Shown here one piece after another: positions 33,660-46,289 of a DNA stretch of 64,000 bases. Every line of letters begins with the position of its first letter. The first letter of the stretch is position 1. The notes below the pieces were generated by a model. The model ran no database searches, was not told the origin of the DNA, and was given only the letters and a program-made list of their open reading frames with translations. Origin of the DNA: Scolanthus callimorphus (taxonomy: Eukaryota; Cnidaria; Anthozoa; Actiniaria; Edwardsiidae); contig CM066912.1 of the NCBI GenBank assembly GCA_033964015.1, positions 12,187,399 to 12,251,398 on the forward strand. The letters run 5' to 3'. The position numbers and the translations under genes were made by a program.

Positions 33660-35447
33660 GAATCCTAAACGTTGGCATAAATCTTGCTCTGTTTTGTCCT
33701 TTCTCTCTATTTGTCTTTAAATTTCATATAAGCGAAACTATATTTCTTATGTGTCCGATCTATGCACATATATCATATCAATTATTGGCTTCCTCGTGAC
33801 GCCATGAAAATTATTACTTTGGAACTAAAACCTCTACAGAGACGATATTTTTTAGTCCCTGACATCAGGAAGCTAATAATTAAGACTATATAGCGCGATT
33901 GCACCGTGTGTTGTTAAATATTTGGTCATATTTTATTTTATACAGAACTAATGTTAATATGTGTTTTCTGCGGTATATCGTCTTGTATACACGGAATTAC
34001 GCCATCGAGTTGCCAGGACTGGGCTTGTATACCTCTCGTGATTCCGCCAGATATATAGTCTATATTTGATGACACAATTCACTGCTATATAAAACTCCAC
34101 TAGAAGAAAAATCTGGGGACGAGTCAGATATTGTGAAAAATAAATCATATAATAATATTAAATAAATAAACGAAAAACGAATGATTAAAAGGTCCGACGT
34201 TTCGGCGTCATCGTCAAGGCAAACTAACTAACAAATCTATAAAGAGTAAAGTTCATAAAGAGTTTCTGAATACTTATAGCCACTACTTAGTCTAGAATCT
34301 AGACAAAGACTTTTGCCCGGATGGAATCCGATTGCACGTTGAGGCTCGGTCTTATTTGTTTTATAGCGGAGCTCCTTGCGGCGGCCGAAGGCCGCCGCAG
34401 AGCGGAGCACCATACCTAAGAAAACAGCGTCAAAATAAAGGCAGATAACTGTAAATACAGCAATTCGTAGTATTGGGTAACCTGTGGAAATTGCTAGGGG
34501 TCGATCCGAATTTTGGACGTCTTGGCAGTCCCGGATGTGTAACGTGGCCGTGATCGCTGACGTCACAATAGCTCAATTGTGACGTCAAGCATGCTCGGCT
34601 AACAGGGGGAGGGTACGTCGCGTTGTCAAGGATTGGGGGTTGTTGAAATTTAACGTGCGTTAAAGTTTGCCGGCTTGAATGCTCCTGAAATTCTCTCCCA
34701 GTCGGAGTTTCAAGGACTAGAAGAAAAGACAACTAACTGGAGTACCATGCTATAAATAATTATGCCACAAAGGATAAACAACGTGAAGAGAAAGAGCCGT
34801 CGAATACAAACAAACATGGGTCGTATTATCAGAAAAGCAGAAAGAAACGCCAAAAACTGAAGCACCAGAGCTAGGTGCTTCCGGGAGAAAGCCGGGCAAA
34901 TCAGAGGAGAAAGAAGGTAACCATCATACCTATACAAGATACTCGATAGTCGAGGAGGAAACGGTCTCGTTTCAGACCTTCAGTGAGCCATAAAAACACA
35001 AATTTTCGGCTCTCCTCGAGCTGATGGGGTAAAACAAAGTTTCCGTACCATCTTAAACAAACAACACAACTCCTCACGAGTAGCGTCGACGCGTCGAAAC
35101 CATGCGCGGTATAGTAAAAAATAAGACATTATACTTTTGAGCCCCTGGTCCCAAAAATAAGTTTGTTTCTCATCTCTGTTTAATCACCGGAAATCACAGT
35201 CACTTTACTTTACAGGAAGCGGAAATAATAAGTTTCTATTGTTCAGACCACTACACGTGACACGACGCGGCAAAAGTTAATAGTGAAGTTGATCTCTAGA
35301 GTTCTCTGTACACAAGCTCCTACACACGAGGAAAAATTACAGGCTGCAATTCTGTTAAACACACCTGTTCTACTTCTCTACTGAATACGAAAGTGTCAGG
35401 AAAGCTGAAGTCACAGGAACTAAAAACGTTTGTAACCAGTTACGGAC

Positions 35448-35505
35448 ATGATGGTTGCGGTGTGGATTGGAAACTCCCTGCTCGCTGCAGTTGGACAAAC
35501 ATTCG
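35448..35505 (+). CDS. Candidate first exon, hydrophobic N-terminus, unknown gene
   Basis: It starts ATGATG and encodes MMVAVWIGNSLLAAVGQTF up to a strong donor (TTCG/GTAAGC) in phase 1. This could be a signal peptide or first membrane helix. A possible second exon with matching phase is 35723-35813, but its acceptor is poor. No family is recognised. Confidence 0.35.
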
Positions 35506-36834
35506 GTAAGCTTATTTTCCTCAGTGAAATGGGCGAATTAAAGCTTATGAGATGGACTAAAACTGCTAAGACACTTTGGTTAAGAACGTTTTGCACCCGT
35601 TTACATGATTTTCAATGACTGTATGGACGAGTCCAAAGGAGATTTGATTCCTCGGTATATTTAGAAGTCAAAAGATGATCAAACTAACTTCAACTGTGTT
35701 TTGGTCTTTCATTGAATTATAGAATTACTTTATTCTATTGGCACTGATAACGGCTATCTTTTATCTCTTGAAGATAAAACCTTCAACATGTGGTTAATTT
35801 TGTTTTGGATTCTGAGTGAGTGATCGGTTTGTTCCTATCAATCGAAATGTGAATTATCAAGAACAATTTCCTTGCTCAAGGCCGGAATAAAAAGTTAGCA
35901 GAGTGCACAGAAAGACACTCACGTTTTCCCATATTTGTTGGCTCAGTATCAAAATAGCCCTTATCATGTTTCTGTCTTTGTTTCATGTTCTTCATCTCTT
36001 TCTAAAATTCTATAGGATATGGAATTTTAGAAGAGATGAAGAAAATGAAACAGACAGAATAGGAGTATCTTGTTCCAAGTTTTTCAAAATTTTCTCAGGG
36101 GAGCATGCCCCCTCAAACTGAAATTCTTTTGCTTTTATGTCTCATTCTTATTTTCTCAATTTTCCCCCCGAAACCTCCATTTTCAGTATTTCAAGTGCAA
36201 TTAGGTGAAAATTAGAGTACCATAAGATGCTTTTATGGGTATCTTGTGAACATGAAACTTGCTCCATCCAAAATTGCTCCACCCATGCAATATTATTTGG
36301 AACACTTTAGACTTTGCGGCTTAATGATGATTTAACACCGTTAATCTTTTTGTAGGGTCTGCATGCAAATAGAAACTCATGTTATTTCCATTATGAAATC
36401 TAGATGGCAAACAAGGAAAGTCAATTTCAGTTTATTTACAATATACAGCTGACGATTTTTATAGAATTGCATGGTTGACATAGAGTTTCCCTATTGTAGT
36501 ACTCCAAGGTGATGAACTTTGAAATTTTATTTCTTCAATTTTCACTAGTTGTTATGACATATTTTATAGTTCTCCCAAAACAAACCGCAATCAAGCCAAG
36601 AGCTTCTAAGTGTTTCAGTAACTGGATGTTGTGCCACTTTTAGCCACTTGCCTGGAATCCTAGTAAAATGTCTCATAATTATTTCTCTGATGAGTTGGGG
36701 GGAATGCTATTTTTGGGGACTACATGCCGGAGAATCTTAAAATATAGGGAAAAAAGTTCACTTGTTTCTCCCCCCGATATACATAATGATTGCATACCTG
36801 TAATGAGTGCCTGTATATCATGCCCACTGAACAG

Positions 36835-38710
36835 CCCGTACGAAAGTTTTGACCCAGACATAGCCAGAATCCCGCCTGACTCCGGTCAAAATCCCGCTGT
36901 AAGGACCTGACTTCGAAAGGACACGAGCCTGACATAAAATCTGTCCTGCTCGTGAGTGCTTAGCAAGACAGTGTCAGGCTCATGCCCTAGTACTGCCCTG
37001 CCTGACAAGAGCGTGACACGAGCATCGCAAGAGCCTTATTTTCGTGGTAATTGCACATTGTTATTGATAAGCCTGACACGAGCAGGACCGCACACTGACA
37101 AAACGTTTGCTGTGTGTTGCGTGTGCATATTTGACATTCTGAGATAACCTTTGTTTTTTTATTAAACATAACATGGTATGCTATATAATTACAGTGCCAT
37201 TTTGGCGGACTGATAACGATTTTCAGTTACGGTTGCCATTTCGTGAAAAACGAAGCGCGATGCAATGGGGGAGATTTTACTAAAAGGTCTTGCTAGCTAA
37301 ATGGCGGAAAAGCAACAAATAACCAAATGGATTTCTCTTGTGTGTACTGAGCTCAACAAAACGAGTTGACATATGGTCCTTCTCAAAAACAAGTTTAAAT
37401 TTCGAGGCCCTTCGAACCACCTAAAGCAGTCAAAGCAGTCGATTCTGATTGAAGGGGATGGTATAAAGAAGTGTCGAGAAGAAAGGTAAGTGCACTTTGA
37501 CTTGTACTAGCAATGTCTAACATTTGTATCACAAATAAAAGTGGATGCGGCAGGCAAACACTGAAGATTTTGTGATTGCCTAAGCGGCTTTTTGACAGTT
37601 TGAAAAAGGGCAAATTCGACTCAAACAACTCTAAAATCACGCCATTTTAAATAGTTGTGTATAACGGACCTACAGTTTTCGGCCATAGATCACTAGAAAC
37701 GCGTTACTTCATAAGGAAATGACACTGTAATTGTAAAGAACAAACGCATTGAGATGCGCGTCTCGCGTTATTTTTCTCGTTTCCCAACTGTGAAGTAAAT
37801 ATATGAGCTATCAGCTTGCTCCGACAACACGACACACGCAAACAACCTGAATCCGCTGAGTATCGCTTTTATTGTAAAGAAACAACCACATGAGATACGT
37901 GCATAAGCTAGCTCCGCTGAGTAAAGCGCTGTTATTGTAAAAAAAAAACATTAGAAACGCACATTTTTGGCTATTTTTAGTTATTATTTTTCTTGAATCT
38001 CGAATGTGAAGTTAACAGGTAATTAAATAGCATACTGTTCGACGACTCACGCGAACAACTGATAAAATATACATGCGACAAAAAATGCGAAACGGCAAAA
38101 GGGGATCGGCTACGTTAAATAGAAATAATTTCATTTCTAGTCTCGTGCAATACCAGTTCGTGTAAAATAAACTCGTGTTGCGTTCTTTTAGTAACAGGAG
38201 AAAACCTAACATATTATCTCTACGGTGCAAAGGGTCTGTGTCATGATATTCATAATTGGAGAGAGATAATTTACCTTTGCATCAGCTGATAACGCTTTTT
38301 GCGTGAGTTTCGGCCAAGTAAGTTATTATTAGATAACATGTTCGGTTTTCTCCTGTTAGTAAAATATTTCCTGATTTGCGACTCTGTCAAAAGTGAATCA
38401 AAAGTAGTAGTTTTCCGGCAGTAAACAGGTCTGACGGCACCAAGGTGATGATGGATTTGCAAATAATATCGTTGCTTTATTCTGAGGCGATGATGGATCC
38501 GTACCGCTATGTCAGGCGCTATTCACGGTCGATGTTGTCAGGCTCTTGCAACGCTAGTTCACGCTCTTTTTCCTGCTCTCTATCATGCTCGTGTCATTCT
38601 AGTTCCCGCTAGTGTCCGTCAGGCTCATGTAATGCTTCTGACAGGCTAATGTCCTGCTTATTTGTCAGGCCGAATTCAGGCTCTTGTCAGCCCAGACATT
38701 TTCGTGCGGG
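36835..38710. mobile_element. 1.9-kb element with dense subterminal repeats
   Basis: The ends CCCGTACGAAAG and its near-inverse TTTCGTGCGGG are inverted. Within about 270 bases of each end, the word CCTGACACGAGC or its inverse (GAGCCTGAC, GTCAGGCTC) recurs many times in opposite senses. Such arrays are typical transposase-binding subterminal repeats. No target duplication is evident and the superfamily is unassigned. Confidence 0.65.
37373..37485 (+). CDS. Candidate first exon inside the 1.9-kb element
   Basis: The Met at 37373 begins a 37-codon frame (MVLLKNKFKFRGPSNHLK...) that ends at a strong donor (AAAG/GTAAGT) in phase 2. It could be a remnant of the element's own gene. No downstream exon was found. 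Confidence 0.25.
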
Positions 38711-39430
38711 AGATAACAAAGTAAAATTATTTCACTTGTAGGAAAGATATTTTTGGGTGTCCCAACTTGACAAAGTGTCTCACAGTGTTCAATTTGCTGG
38801 GATTATTTTGTTTCAGTGGTGACAAAATTGTTCTGATAATGCATGTTATTCCACCAAGATAATATTATCCTGAACAAATCATGAAGTTATTGCTGAGAGC
38901 ATGCTAATCCTGACATGCCAAGCAATACATTAATCAAGTTATCAATATTTGGTTATCTTGTCAGCCCTGAAAAAGTCTTTGCAGTTGCAAAATTTGTAAA
39001 GACTAAATTTATAAATGACCCCCCCCCCCCCCCTCCCCTCTGGAATTTCTGAAGAAAAATACAGTGTTTGTATGGAAAAGATCGGGTAAATTGACCCTAC
39101 CCCCCTGAAATTTCCAATCCCTTCCGTAGGGGGGGGGGATGGATATTTTTTGGAAACGCACATTAAGTAAATCTAGTCATGACAAAATTTGCAACTGCAG
39201 AGACTTTTTGATGACTGAAAAGGTTACCAGATATTTTAGGGGGATTCAAAAGACTTGATAAACTAGTGCAAAATGTGTAAAATGCTGTATTTTCTTCAAA
39301 TCTGATATTTCTGCTGTTTTGCTATTAAATACCCCAGTATTTTGTGGGGGGCAATCATTAAGCTTCACTGGACTCCTATGTTGAGGATCCACCCGCCTTT
39401 TTTTTTGCTGGCTAGATGCCTGCCTTAGCT

Positions 39431-39431
<1 letters not shown>

Positions 39432-39475
<44 letters not shown>
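39432..39475. repeat. 44-base C homopolymer
   Basis: It is uninterrupted as given. It is the longest of about ten G/C homopolymer runs in the window. The length may be uncertain because such runs are hard to sequence. Confidence 0.9.
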
Positions 39476-39476
<1 letters not shown>

Positions 39477-39867
39477 CCATCATCTTTATACGTTTGAGCC
39501 CCTGAAGTTGATTGTTGTACTCAGGTATGCCAAGGCTTGACAAGCACAATATTTTGCTGTTGAGGGACAGCTGAGGCAACCAAACCTGGCAGTCTATATT
39601 ATTTGTGCCAGCCATATTTAAAATAATGACAATTTGTTGTCATGGCAAACCATTTAAGGTGGTTGGACAAGTTTCTATACTGAGTTACATCAACCCTGTC
39701 GCTTGAAAAACTTTGAGATACCAAAATATAGGGCTTTTGACACAGAAAATACCTAAATATGTCAAAAACTTTGCTGTATTTTAGTGGACCAGAAGCAAAA
39801 AAAAAGCTATAGCAATTTTTCAAAAAAAAAGCTATAGCAATTTTTCAAAGAAAATCGGGAGATTTTA

Positions 39868-39999
39868 CTTAAAGGCCCATCACCAACCGGGAGCCTTTGC
39901 GCCAAGTTTTCTTTTGTTTTCAAATTGATCCATTGTTTTTGGGTGCTCTGATTTGCTAAGAGTCCGCAAAGGCTCTCGGTTGGTGATGGGCCTTTAAAA
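39868..39999. mobile_element. Fold-back element
   Basis: CTTAAAGGCCCATCACCAAC and its inverse GTTGGTGATGGGCCTTTAAA at the right end form arms of about 35-40 bases. No coding content. Confidence 0.85.
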
Positions 40000-42539
40000 G
40001 CCGGGAGACCCAGATATGAGGTAAAAAAATGGGAGACTCCTGGCAAAACCTGGGGAGTTGACATCCCTACAATCCCCAATTCACATGTGACCGAGACAAC
40101 TCTGGGTTGGGAGATATGGTATCTCTGTAGCTAGGATAGCGATCAGCTCCATGTAAACTGTCTGTCTCGGGGGTAGGGCCAACTTTATTTGTTGTGCATG
40201 CTGCATGTGTTAGCCACAACACCAAGATAACTTGGTGCAATTTTTTTTTCATGTGAAACAGGAGCAAGTTTTTTCCTTACTCCCCAAGATGATGAACAAT
40301 ACCTACCTTTTTTAAAAGGCATGCCACCTGCCCAATATAACTGTGATAGACAGGGATTTTTTGTTACTATGGCAACATTTCTCATTATCAAATGATGCAA
40401 TAGAAAGTCCATCGGTATACTGATTACAGTTAATATTTGAATACATGTAGTTCATGGTAAAATGTTCATTAAATGTTCCCAATGTCAAGTGAATGTCAAA
40501 AAAAGCAAAATTAGCATCACACCCCCTTAATTTGGTTGCTCTGGCAATAAGAATCTTAAGGATGGCACAACAAAGCTGACTGTCATGAGACATTTGTACC
40601 AGTGCATAAAGCCCCATGTTAAGCCTTTATTATATCCATGTTAAAATCACACACGTGTTCTGCAATCTGATTGGCTCTCAGCAGGTCAATTTATTCCTAA
40701 ATTGACCTGATTTAAGATTTTTGACATTGCGCGAGCAGAATGTTCTACTTCTAGCATGCGCTGCATTTTCAAGTTTGGTTATTTCCCTTCATTTGGTTCG
40801 AAAAATATTTTCTATGGAAATGATTTCAACATTGATATAATAAAAACACCGGCTCAAAACACTATGGACCAGACCAAAACACTATGGACCTATCTTGTTT
40901 TACTACTAGAGCGGAACATTTTACTAGGACTCAGCCAATCACAGGCCGTTATAAGAGTTGCCCTCTTCAAGTAGTAAAATGTTACGCCTCTTTTACCAAG
41001 TTCCTCAGACATCTGTTTCTGAAATTGTCAAAACAACAGCAATGTGAATGAAAAAACGTTCACAAATGCCAACAGAAGTATTACTTTAGTTGATTTGTGT
41101 TGGATATATTTAGTTTTGATAGAAAATTCATCTACAAGCAAGCTAAGACTAACTTCTCAACTTGGCGCCAGTGTTGAACTGATGTTTGCATGTGTCGATT
41201 GACACAACACTGAGCACAAATACATTACCACAGAGCTTGAAAGCTTCTGCTTCTGCACAACAACCTTATGATTAAGCCTGTAAAAAAGATACAATTTAAC
41301 TTTTTGCTGTGGGTCCTGTGGACGTTTATATAAAGCAATAGTTTTAAATACTTGTCCTTGTCCTATACAGGACTAGTTTTTTTACTTTGACCTTTGCTCA
41401 GCCATGCGTGTATAAAAACCTTGCTCAATAAATCGTGATCAATGCACGAACATAGCAGCTTTATTGAGAAATGTCAGCGCGATAGTCAGGGATAGGATAT
41501 GTGACCATGAATATTGAACCACGAAATAAAGAGGAGAATAATTTTTTCACAACTAATTATGGCAAATTCACGCATAGGAACGGCCTCTAAAGTCCTCTTG
41601 TATTCTTTAAATGTTAATAAATGTTCGCTGAGAATTGCCTCGTACTTTGAAGCATTTTTGTTTGTGACCTCGTCGTGTATCGTTACGAGAATGAGACTCT
41701 TGACGGGATGCGAGATTGGAGTGTTTTTCACGGAAAACAAAATCTATAAAGCGCCGGTGACTAGATTTACAATTCAAATTAAAGATCAGGATTGTTAAAA
41801 CGAAAAAGCCCTGATTCTGAGACAAATGCATTGGGAGTTCGGGGTCTGTGCTGGAGCAAAACGTGCGAGTCAGAACCATGTATTTTAAGACGAGATCTCG
41901 GTGCATTTTATGCGGCCGAATACATACGACACCACATCAAAGCGACTGCCTCCGTAACATTTTACTGATACTGCCAATCAAACAGGAATACACTTGGAAA
42001 ATGTTTGCTGTAGCTGTCGATCATTTCACTATGAACGTTGTTGCTGCAGTGGTTGATGAGCTCACATGAAAGAGCCATGAAACACCAACACAAGAGCTAC
42101 TACTCAAATTCTCGCCAAGCGCTAATGAATATAAGTATAAAATATATCCACGGTGCTCGCGACTGCACCATTCTCGCTTGTAGCTCTCGAGGCGCAAAGG
42201 GCGAAAACAGCATCGCTAAATACTTCGAAATAATTTGTTAAAGGAAACAATTAGCGCTGCAAAACAATTTCGTTATTTGAATTGATTAAAACACAAAATA
42301 CCAGCACTCAAAAAGCTCACAAGCCAGAATGAGCGTTGAAACTTTTGCTGAGCCAGGCGAGTTTGTTTCCTTACGAGTCAGTTAAAGGAGCACCTTTTGT
42401 TTTCCTCATGGGAAGCAGCTGAGGAGCGTCCTAAATAATTGACAAGGTATGAAATCCGATTTTTCGCGAGAGAAATGTTCGCTGAGAATTGCCTCGTACT
42501 TTGAAGCATTTTTGTCCGTGACCTCGTCGTATATCGTTA

Positions 42540-42768
42540 GGGGTGGACCATTAGAAATTGGGGGAGGGGGGGGGGGGGGGGCAATTTTTTTGTGCATGAA
42601 TTTCTTTTTCGGGGATCAGGTTGTGCAAGAATTTTTTTCGGAATTTATATCATGTTTTTTACTAGCTTGGATCTCTGCAAAATTTTTTTTTTGGAAGGAT
42701 TGGCCTTGCTCGAATTTTTTTTTTGGGAATTGCCACCCCCCGTCCCCCAATTTCTAATGGTCCACCCC
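42540..42768. mobile_element. PIF/Harbinger-like MITE, TSD TTA, nested in the palindrome
   Basis: Inverted ends GGGGTGGACCATTAGAAATT and AATTTCTAATGGTCCACCCC are flanked by TTA at 42537-42539 and 42769-42771. The equivalent point in the sister unit near 41687 reads CGTTACGAGAA without the insert. It contains a G run and T-rich repeats. Confidence 0.88.
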
Positions 42769-43174
42769 TTACGAGAATGAGACTCTTGACGGGATGCGAG
42801 ATTTGAGTGTTTTTCACAACGGGAAACAAAATCTATAAAGCGCCGGTGACTAGATTTACAACTCAAATTAAAGATCAGGATTGTTAAAACAAAAAAGCCC
42901 TGATTCTGAGAAAAATGTATTGGGATTTCGGGGTCTGTGCTGGAGCAAAACGTGCGAGTCAGAACCATGTATTTTAAGACAAGATCTCGGTACATTTTAT
43001 GCGGCCGACTATCTACGACACCACATCAAAGCGACCGCCTCATAACATTTTACTGAAACTGCCAATCAAACAGGAATACACTTGGAAAATGTTGCTGTAG
43101 CTGTCGATCATTTCACTATGAACGTTGTTGCTGCAGAAAATATATCCACGGTGCTCGCGACTGGACCATTCATT

Positions 43175-43396
43175 AGCTGTATTCACACTAGAGACGGAAA
43201 ACTCGTCTGAGACGAGTTTCTCGCCTTGAATATGGTTCCCTGTTCTTCTGTGATCACGCGAAAACAATTTTTATGAAGAAGAAGGTTTAGACAGATAACA
43301 AGCAAGTGTTTCTGAGTAGAATTGACATAAGAAAGGAACTTTTTCTGACGAGAAACTCGTCTCAGACGAGTTTGCCTCTGTAGTGTGAATACAGCT
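43175..43396. mobile_element. MITE nested in the palindrome, probable 3-bp TSD ATT
   Basis: The inverted ends AGCTGTATTCACACTAGAGA and ...TGTGAATACAGCT carry the inner motif ACTCGTCT(G/C)AGACGAGT. ATT flanks both sides. Sister units at 42164-42180 and near 43680-43690 lack the insert. A half copy occurs at 54671-54758. Confidence 0.8.
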
Positions 43397-44481
43397 ATTC
43401 TCCTTGTAGCTCTCGAGGTGCAAAAAAGCGAAACAGCATCGCTAAATACTTTCGAAATGATTTGTCAAAAAAAAGGAAACAATTAACAAACTCGCCTGGC
43501 TCAGCAAAAGCTTCACCGCTCATTCTGGCTTGTGAGCTTTTTGAGTGCTGGTATTTTGCGTACTCATAGATTCAAATAACGAAATCGTTTAGCAGCGCTT
43601 ATTGTTTCCTCTTTTTACAAATCATTTCGAAAGTATTTAGCGATGCTGCTTTCGCCCTTTGCGCCTCGAGAGCTACAAGCGAGAATGGTCAAGTCGCGAG
43701 CACCGTGGATATATTTTTAATTCATTAGCGCTCTTGTGTTGGTCGAGAGGTCGACTTGGAGCAAGTCTACTGCAGCAACAACGTTCATAGCGAAATGATC
43801 GACAGCTACAGCAACATTTTCCAAGTGTATTCCTGTTTGATTGGCAGTATCAGTAAAATGTTACGGAGGCGGTCGCTTTGATGTGGTGTCGTAGTCGGCC
43901 GCATAAAATGTACCGAGATCTTGCCTTAAAATACATGGTTCTGACTCGCACGTTTTGCTCCAGCACAGACCCCGAAATCCCAATACATTTTTCTCAGAAT
44001 CAGGGCTTCTTTTGTTTTAACAATCCTGATCTTTAATTTGAATTGTAAATCTAGTCACCGGCACTTTATAGATTTTGTTTCCCGTTGTGCGAGGTCACGG
44101 ACAAAAATGCTTCAAAGTACGAGGCAATTCTCAGCGAACATTTCACTCGCGAAAAATCGGATTACATACCTTGTCAATTATTTAGGACGCTCCTCAACTG
44201 CTTCCCATGAGGAAAACAAAAAGGTGCTCCTTTAACTGACTCGTAAGGAAACAAACTCGCCTGGCTCAGCAAAAGTTTCAACGCTCATTCTGGCTTGTGA
44301 GCTTTTTGAGTGCTGGTATTTTGTGTTTTAATCAATTCAAATAACGAAATTGTTTTGCAACGCTAATTGTTTCCTTTAACAAATTATTTCGAAGTATTTA
44401 GCGATGCTGTTTTCGCCCTTTGCGCCTCGAGAGCTACAAGCGAGAATGGTGCAGTCGCGAGCACCGTGGATATATTTTATA

Positions 44482-44834
44482 CACTCTTTTTTTTTTATAA
44501 GAACGTCTAATTTTCAGTTGAGGCTGGGCCGTTCTTATTTTTGGAGCAGTTTGAGGCTGGAAATGTTCTTACGGATGTTCTTACATTTCAGTGACGTCGG
44601 AACCTGAAATATGATAGATCTTATAGAAGGATACATACCAATGAGTATTTAAGCGAGTTTATAAATTACGTTATTATTAACACATTTGATTCTGGGTTTT
44701 AGAACGCATCACTGAAAATAAATCTATTTTGCTCCTATCTGAGGCTCAGGCATGTTCTTAGCATGTTCTTAAAATTTGGGTAAATTTCAGGCTCAACGTT
44801 CTTATAAAAAAGGTTCTTATAAAAAAAAAGAGTG
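44482..44834. mobile_element. Mariner-like MITE nested in the palindrome, TSD TA
   Basis: CACTCTTTTTTTTTTATAAG and its inverse ending AAAGAGTG are flanked by TA. The empty site is in the sister unit near 42140. Internal TTCTTA(T/C) words recur many times. A 26-base tandem duplication (GCGCTTGGCGAGAATTTGAG...) lies just beyond it. Confidence 0.75.
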
Positions 44835-46156
44835 TATTATATTCATTAGCGCTTGGCGAGAATTTGAGTAGTAGCGCTTGGCGAGAATTTGAGTAGTAGC
44901 TCTTGTGTTGGTGTTCCATGGCTCTTTCATGTGAGCTCATCAACCACTGCAGCAACAACGTTCATAGTGAAATGATCGACAGCTACAGCAACATTTTCCA
45001 AGTGTATTCCTGTTTGATTGGCAGTATCAGTAAAATGTTACGGATCTAGGCGGTCGCTTTGATGTGGTGTATTCGGCCGCATAAAATGTACCGAGATCTC
45101 GTCTTAAAATACATGGTTCTGACTCGCACGTTTCCCTCCAGCACAGACCCCGAACTCCCAATGCATTTGTCTCAGAATCAGGGCTTTTTTGTTTTAACAA
45201 TCCTGATCTTTAATTTGAATTGTAAATCTAGTCACCGGCGCTTTATAGATTTTGTTTTCCGTTGTGAAAAACACTCCAATCACGCATCCCGTCAAGAGTC
45301 TCATTCTCGTAACGATACACGACGAGGTCACTAACAAAAATGCTTCAAAGTACGAGGCAATTCTCAGCGAACATTTATTAACATTTAAAGAATACAAGAG
45401 GACTTTAGAGGCCGTTCCTATGCGTGAATTTGCCATAATTAGTTGTGAAAACATTATTCTCCTCTTTATTTCGTGGTTCAATATTATGGTCACATTATAT
45501 CCTATCCCTGACTATCGCGCTGACATTTCTCAATAAAGCTGTTATGTTCGTGCATTTATCACGATTTATTGAGCAAGGTTTTTATACACGCATGACTGAG
45601 CAAAGGTCAAAGTAAAAAACTAGTCCTGTATAGGACAAAGACAAGTATTTAAAACTATTGCTTTATATAAACGTCCACAGGACCCACAGCAAACAGTTAA
45701 ATTGTATCTTTTTTTACAAGCTTAATCATAAAGTTGTTGTGCAGAAGCAGAAGCTTTCAAGCTCTGCAATGTATTTGTGCTCAGTGTTGTGTCAATCGAC
45801 ACATGCAAACATCAGTTCAACACTGGCGCCAAGTTGAGAAGTTAGTCTTAGCTTGCTTGTAGATGAATTTTCTATCAAAACTAAATATATCCAACACAAA
45901 TCAACTAAAGTTATACTTCTGTTGGCATTTGTGAACGTTTTTTCATTCACATTGCTGTTGTTTTGACAATTTCAGAAACAGATGTCTGAGGAACTTGGTA
46001 AAAAGAGGCGTAACATTTTACTACTTGAAGAGGGCAACTCTTATAACGGCCTGTGATTGGCTGAGTCCTAGTAAAATGTTCCGCTCTAGTAGTAAAACAA
46101 GATAGGTCCATAGTGTTTTGGTCTGGTCCATAGTGTTTTGAGCCGGTGTTTAAAGT

Positions 46157-46285
46157 GGTAATTGACTTGAGTGGAGTGCAATTTTGGTCAAAAATATTAC
46201 TTGTGATTTCAAATTGACCTCGCACTTTTTGAAATCACATGTATGATTTCAGACCAAATTGCACTCCACTCACAGGTCAATTACC
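46157..46285. mobile_element. Fold-back element at the edge of the palindrome
   Basis: GGTAATTGAC...GAGTGGAGTGCAATTTTGGTC is inverted at the right as GACCAAATTGCACTCCACTC...GTCAATTACC. An inner pair, GTGATTTCAAA/TTTGAAATCAC, extends the stem. It sits seven bases from the palindrome end. Confidence 0.82.
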
Positions 46286-46289
46286 ATTA

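Larger units (their letters stand above)
40845..46150. repeat. Giant 5.3-kb palindrome of four related units (A, A', inverse A', inverse A)
   Basis: The outer ends AACACCGGCTCAAAACACTA at 40845 and its exact inverse ending at 46150 start two arms of about 2.6 kb that remain nearly identical over long stretches. Each arm contains two related units. The part at 41610-42240 recurs at about 42475-43480 in direct order, and both recur inverted at 43598-44170 and 44260-45540. The centre near 43487-43600 is a spacer. It encodes only frames of at most 116 codons, repeated in each unit with no recognised domain. It could be a non-autonomous fold-back transposon or an inverted duplication; I see no clear target duplication. 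Confidence 0.88.

Noticed and set aside
34190..34222. GACGCCGAAACGTCGGACC motif (minus strand), often seen at the ends of retroelement frames
   Set aside because: Too short and without reverse transcriptase or nuclease sequence nearby to call an element.
41514..45536. Frames of 84-99 codons repeated in each palindrome unit on both strands
   Set aside because: They persist because the units are recent copies. They are open on both strands, have differing ends, and show no domain.
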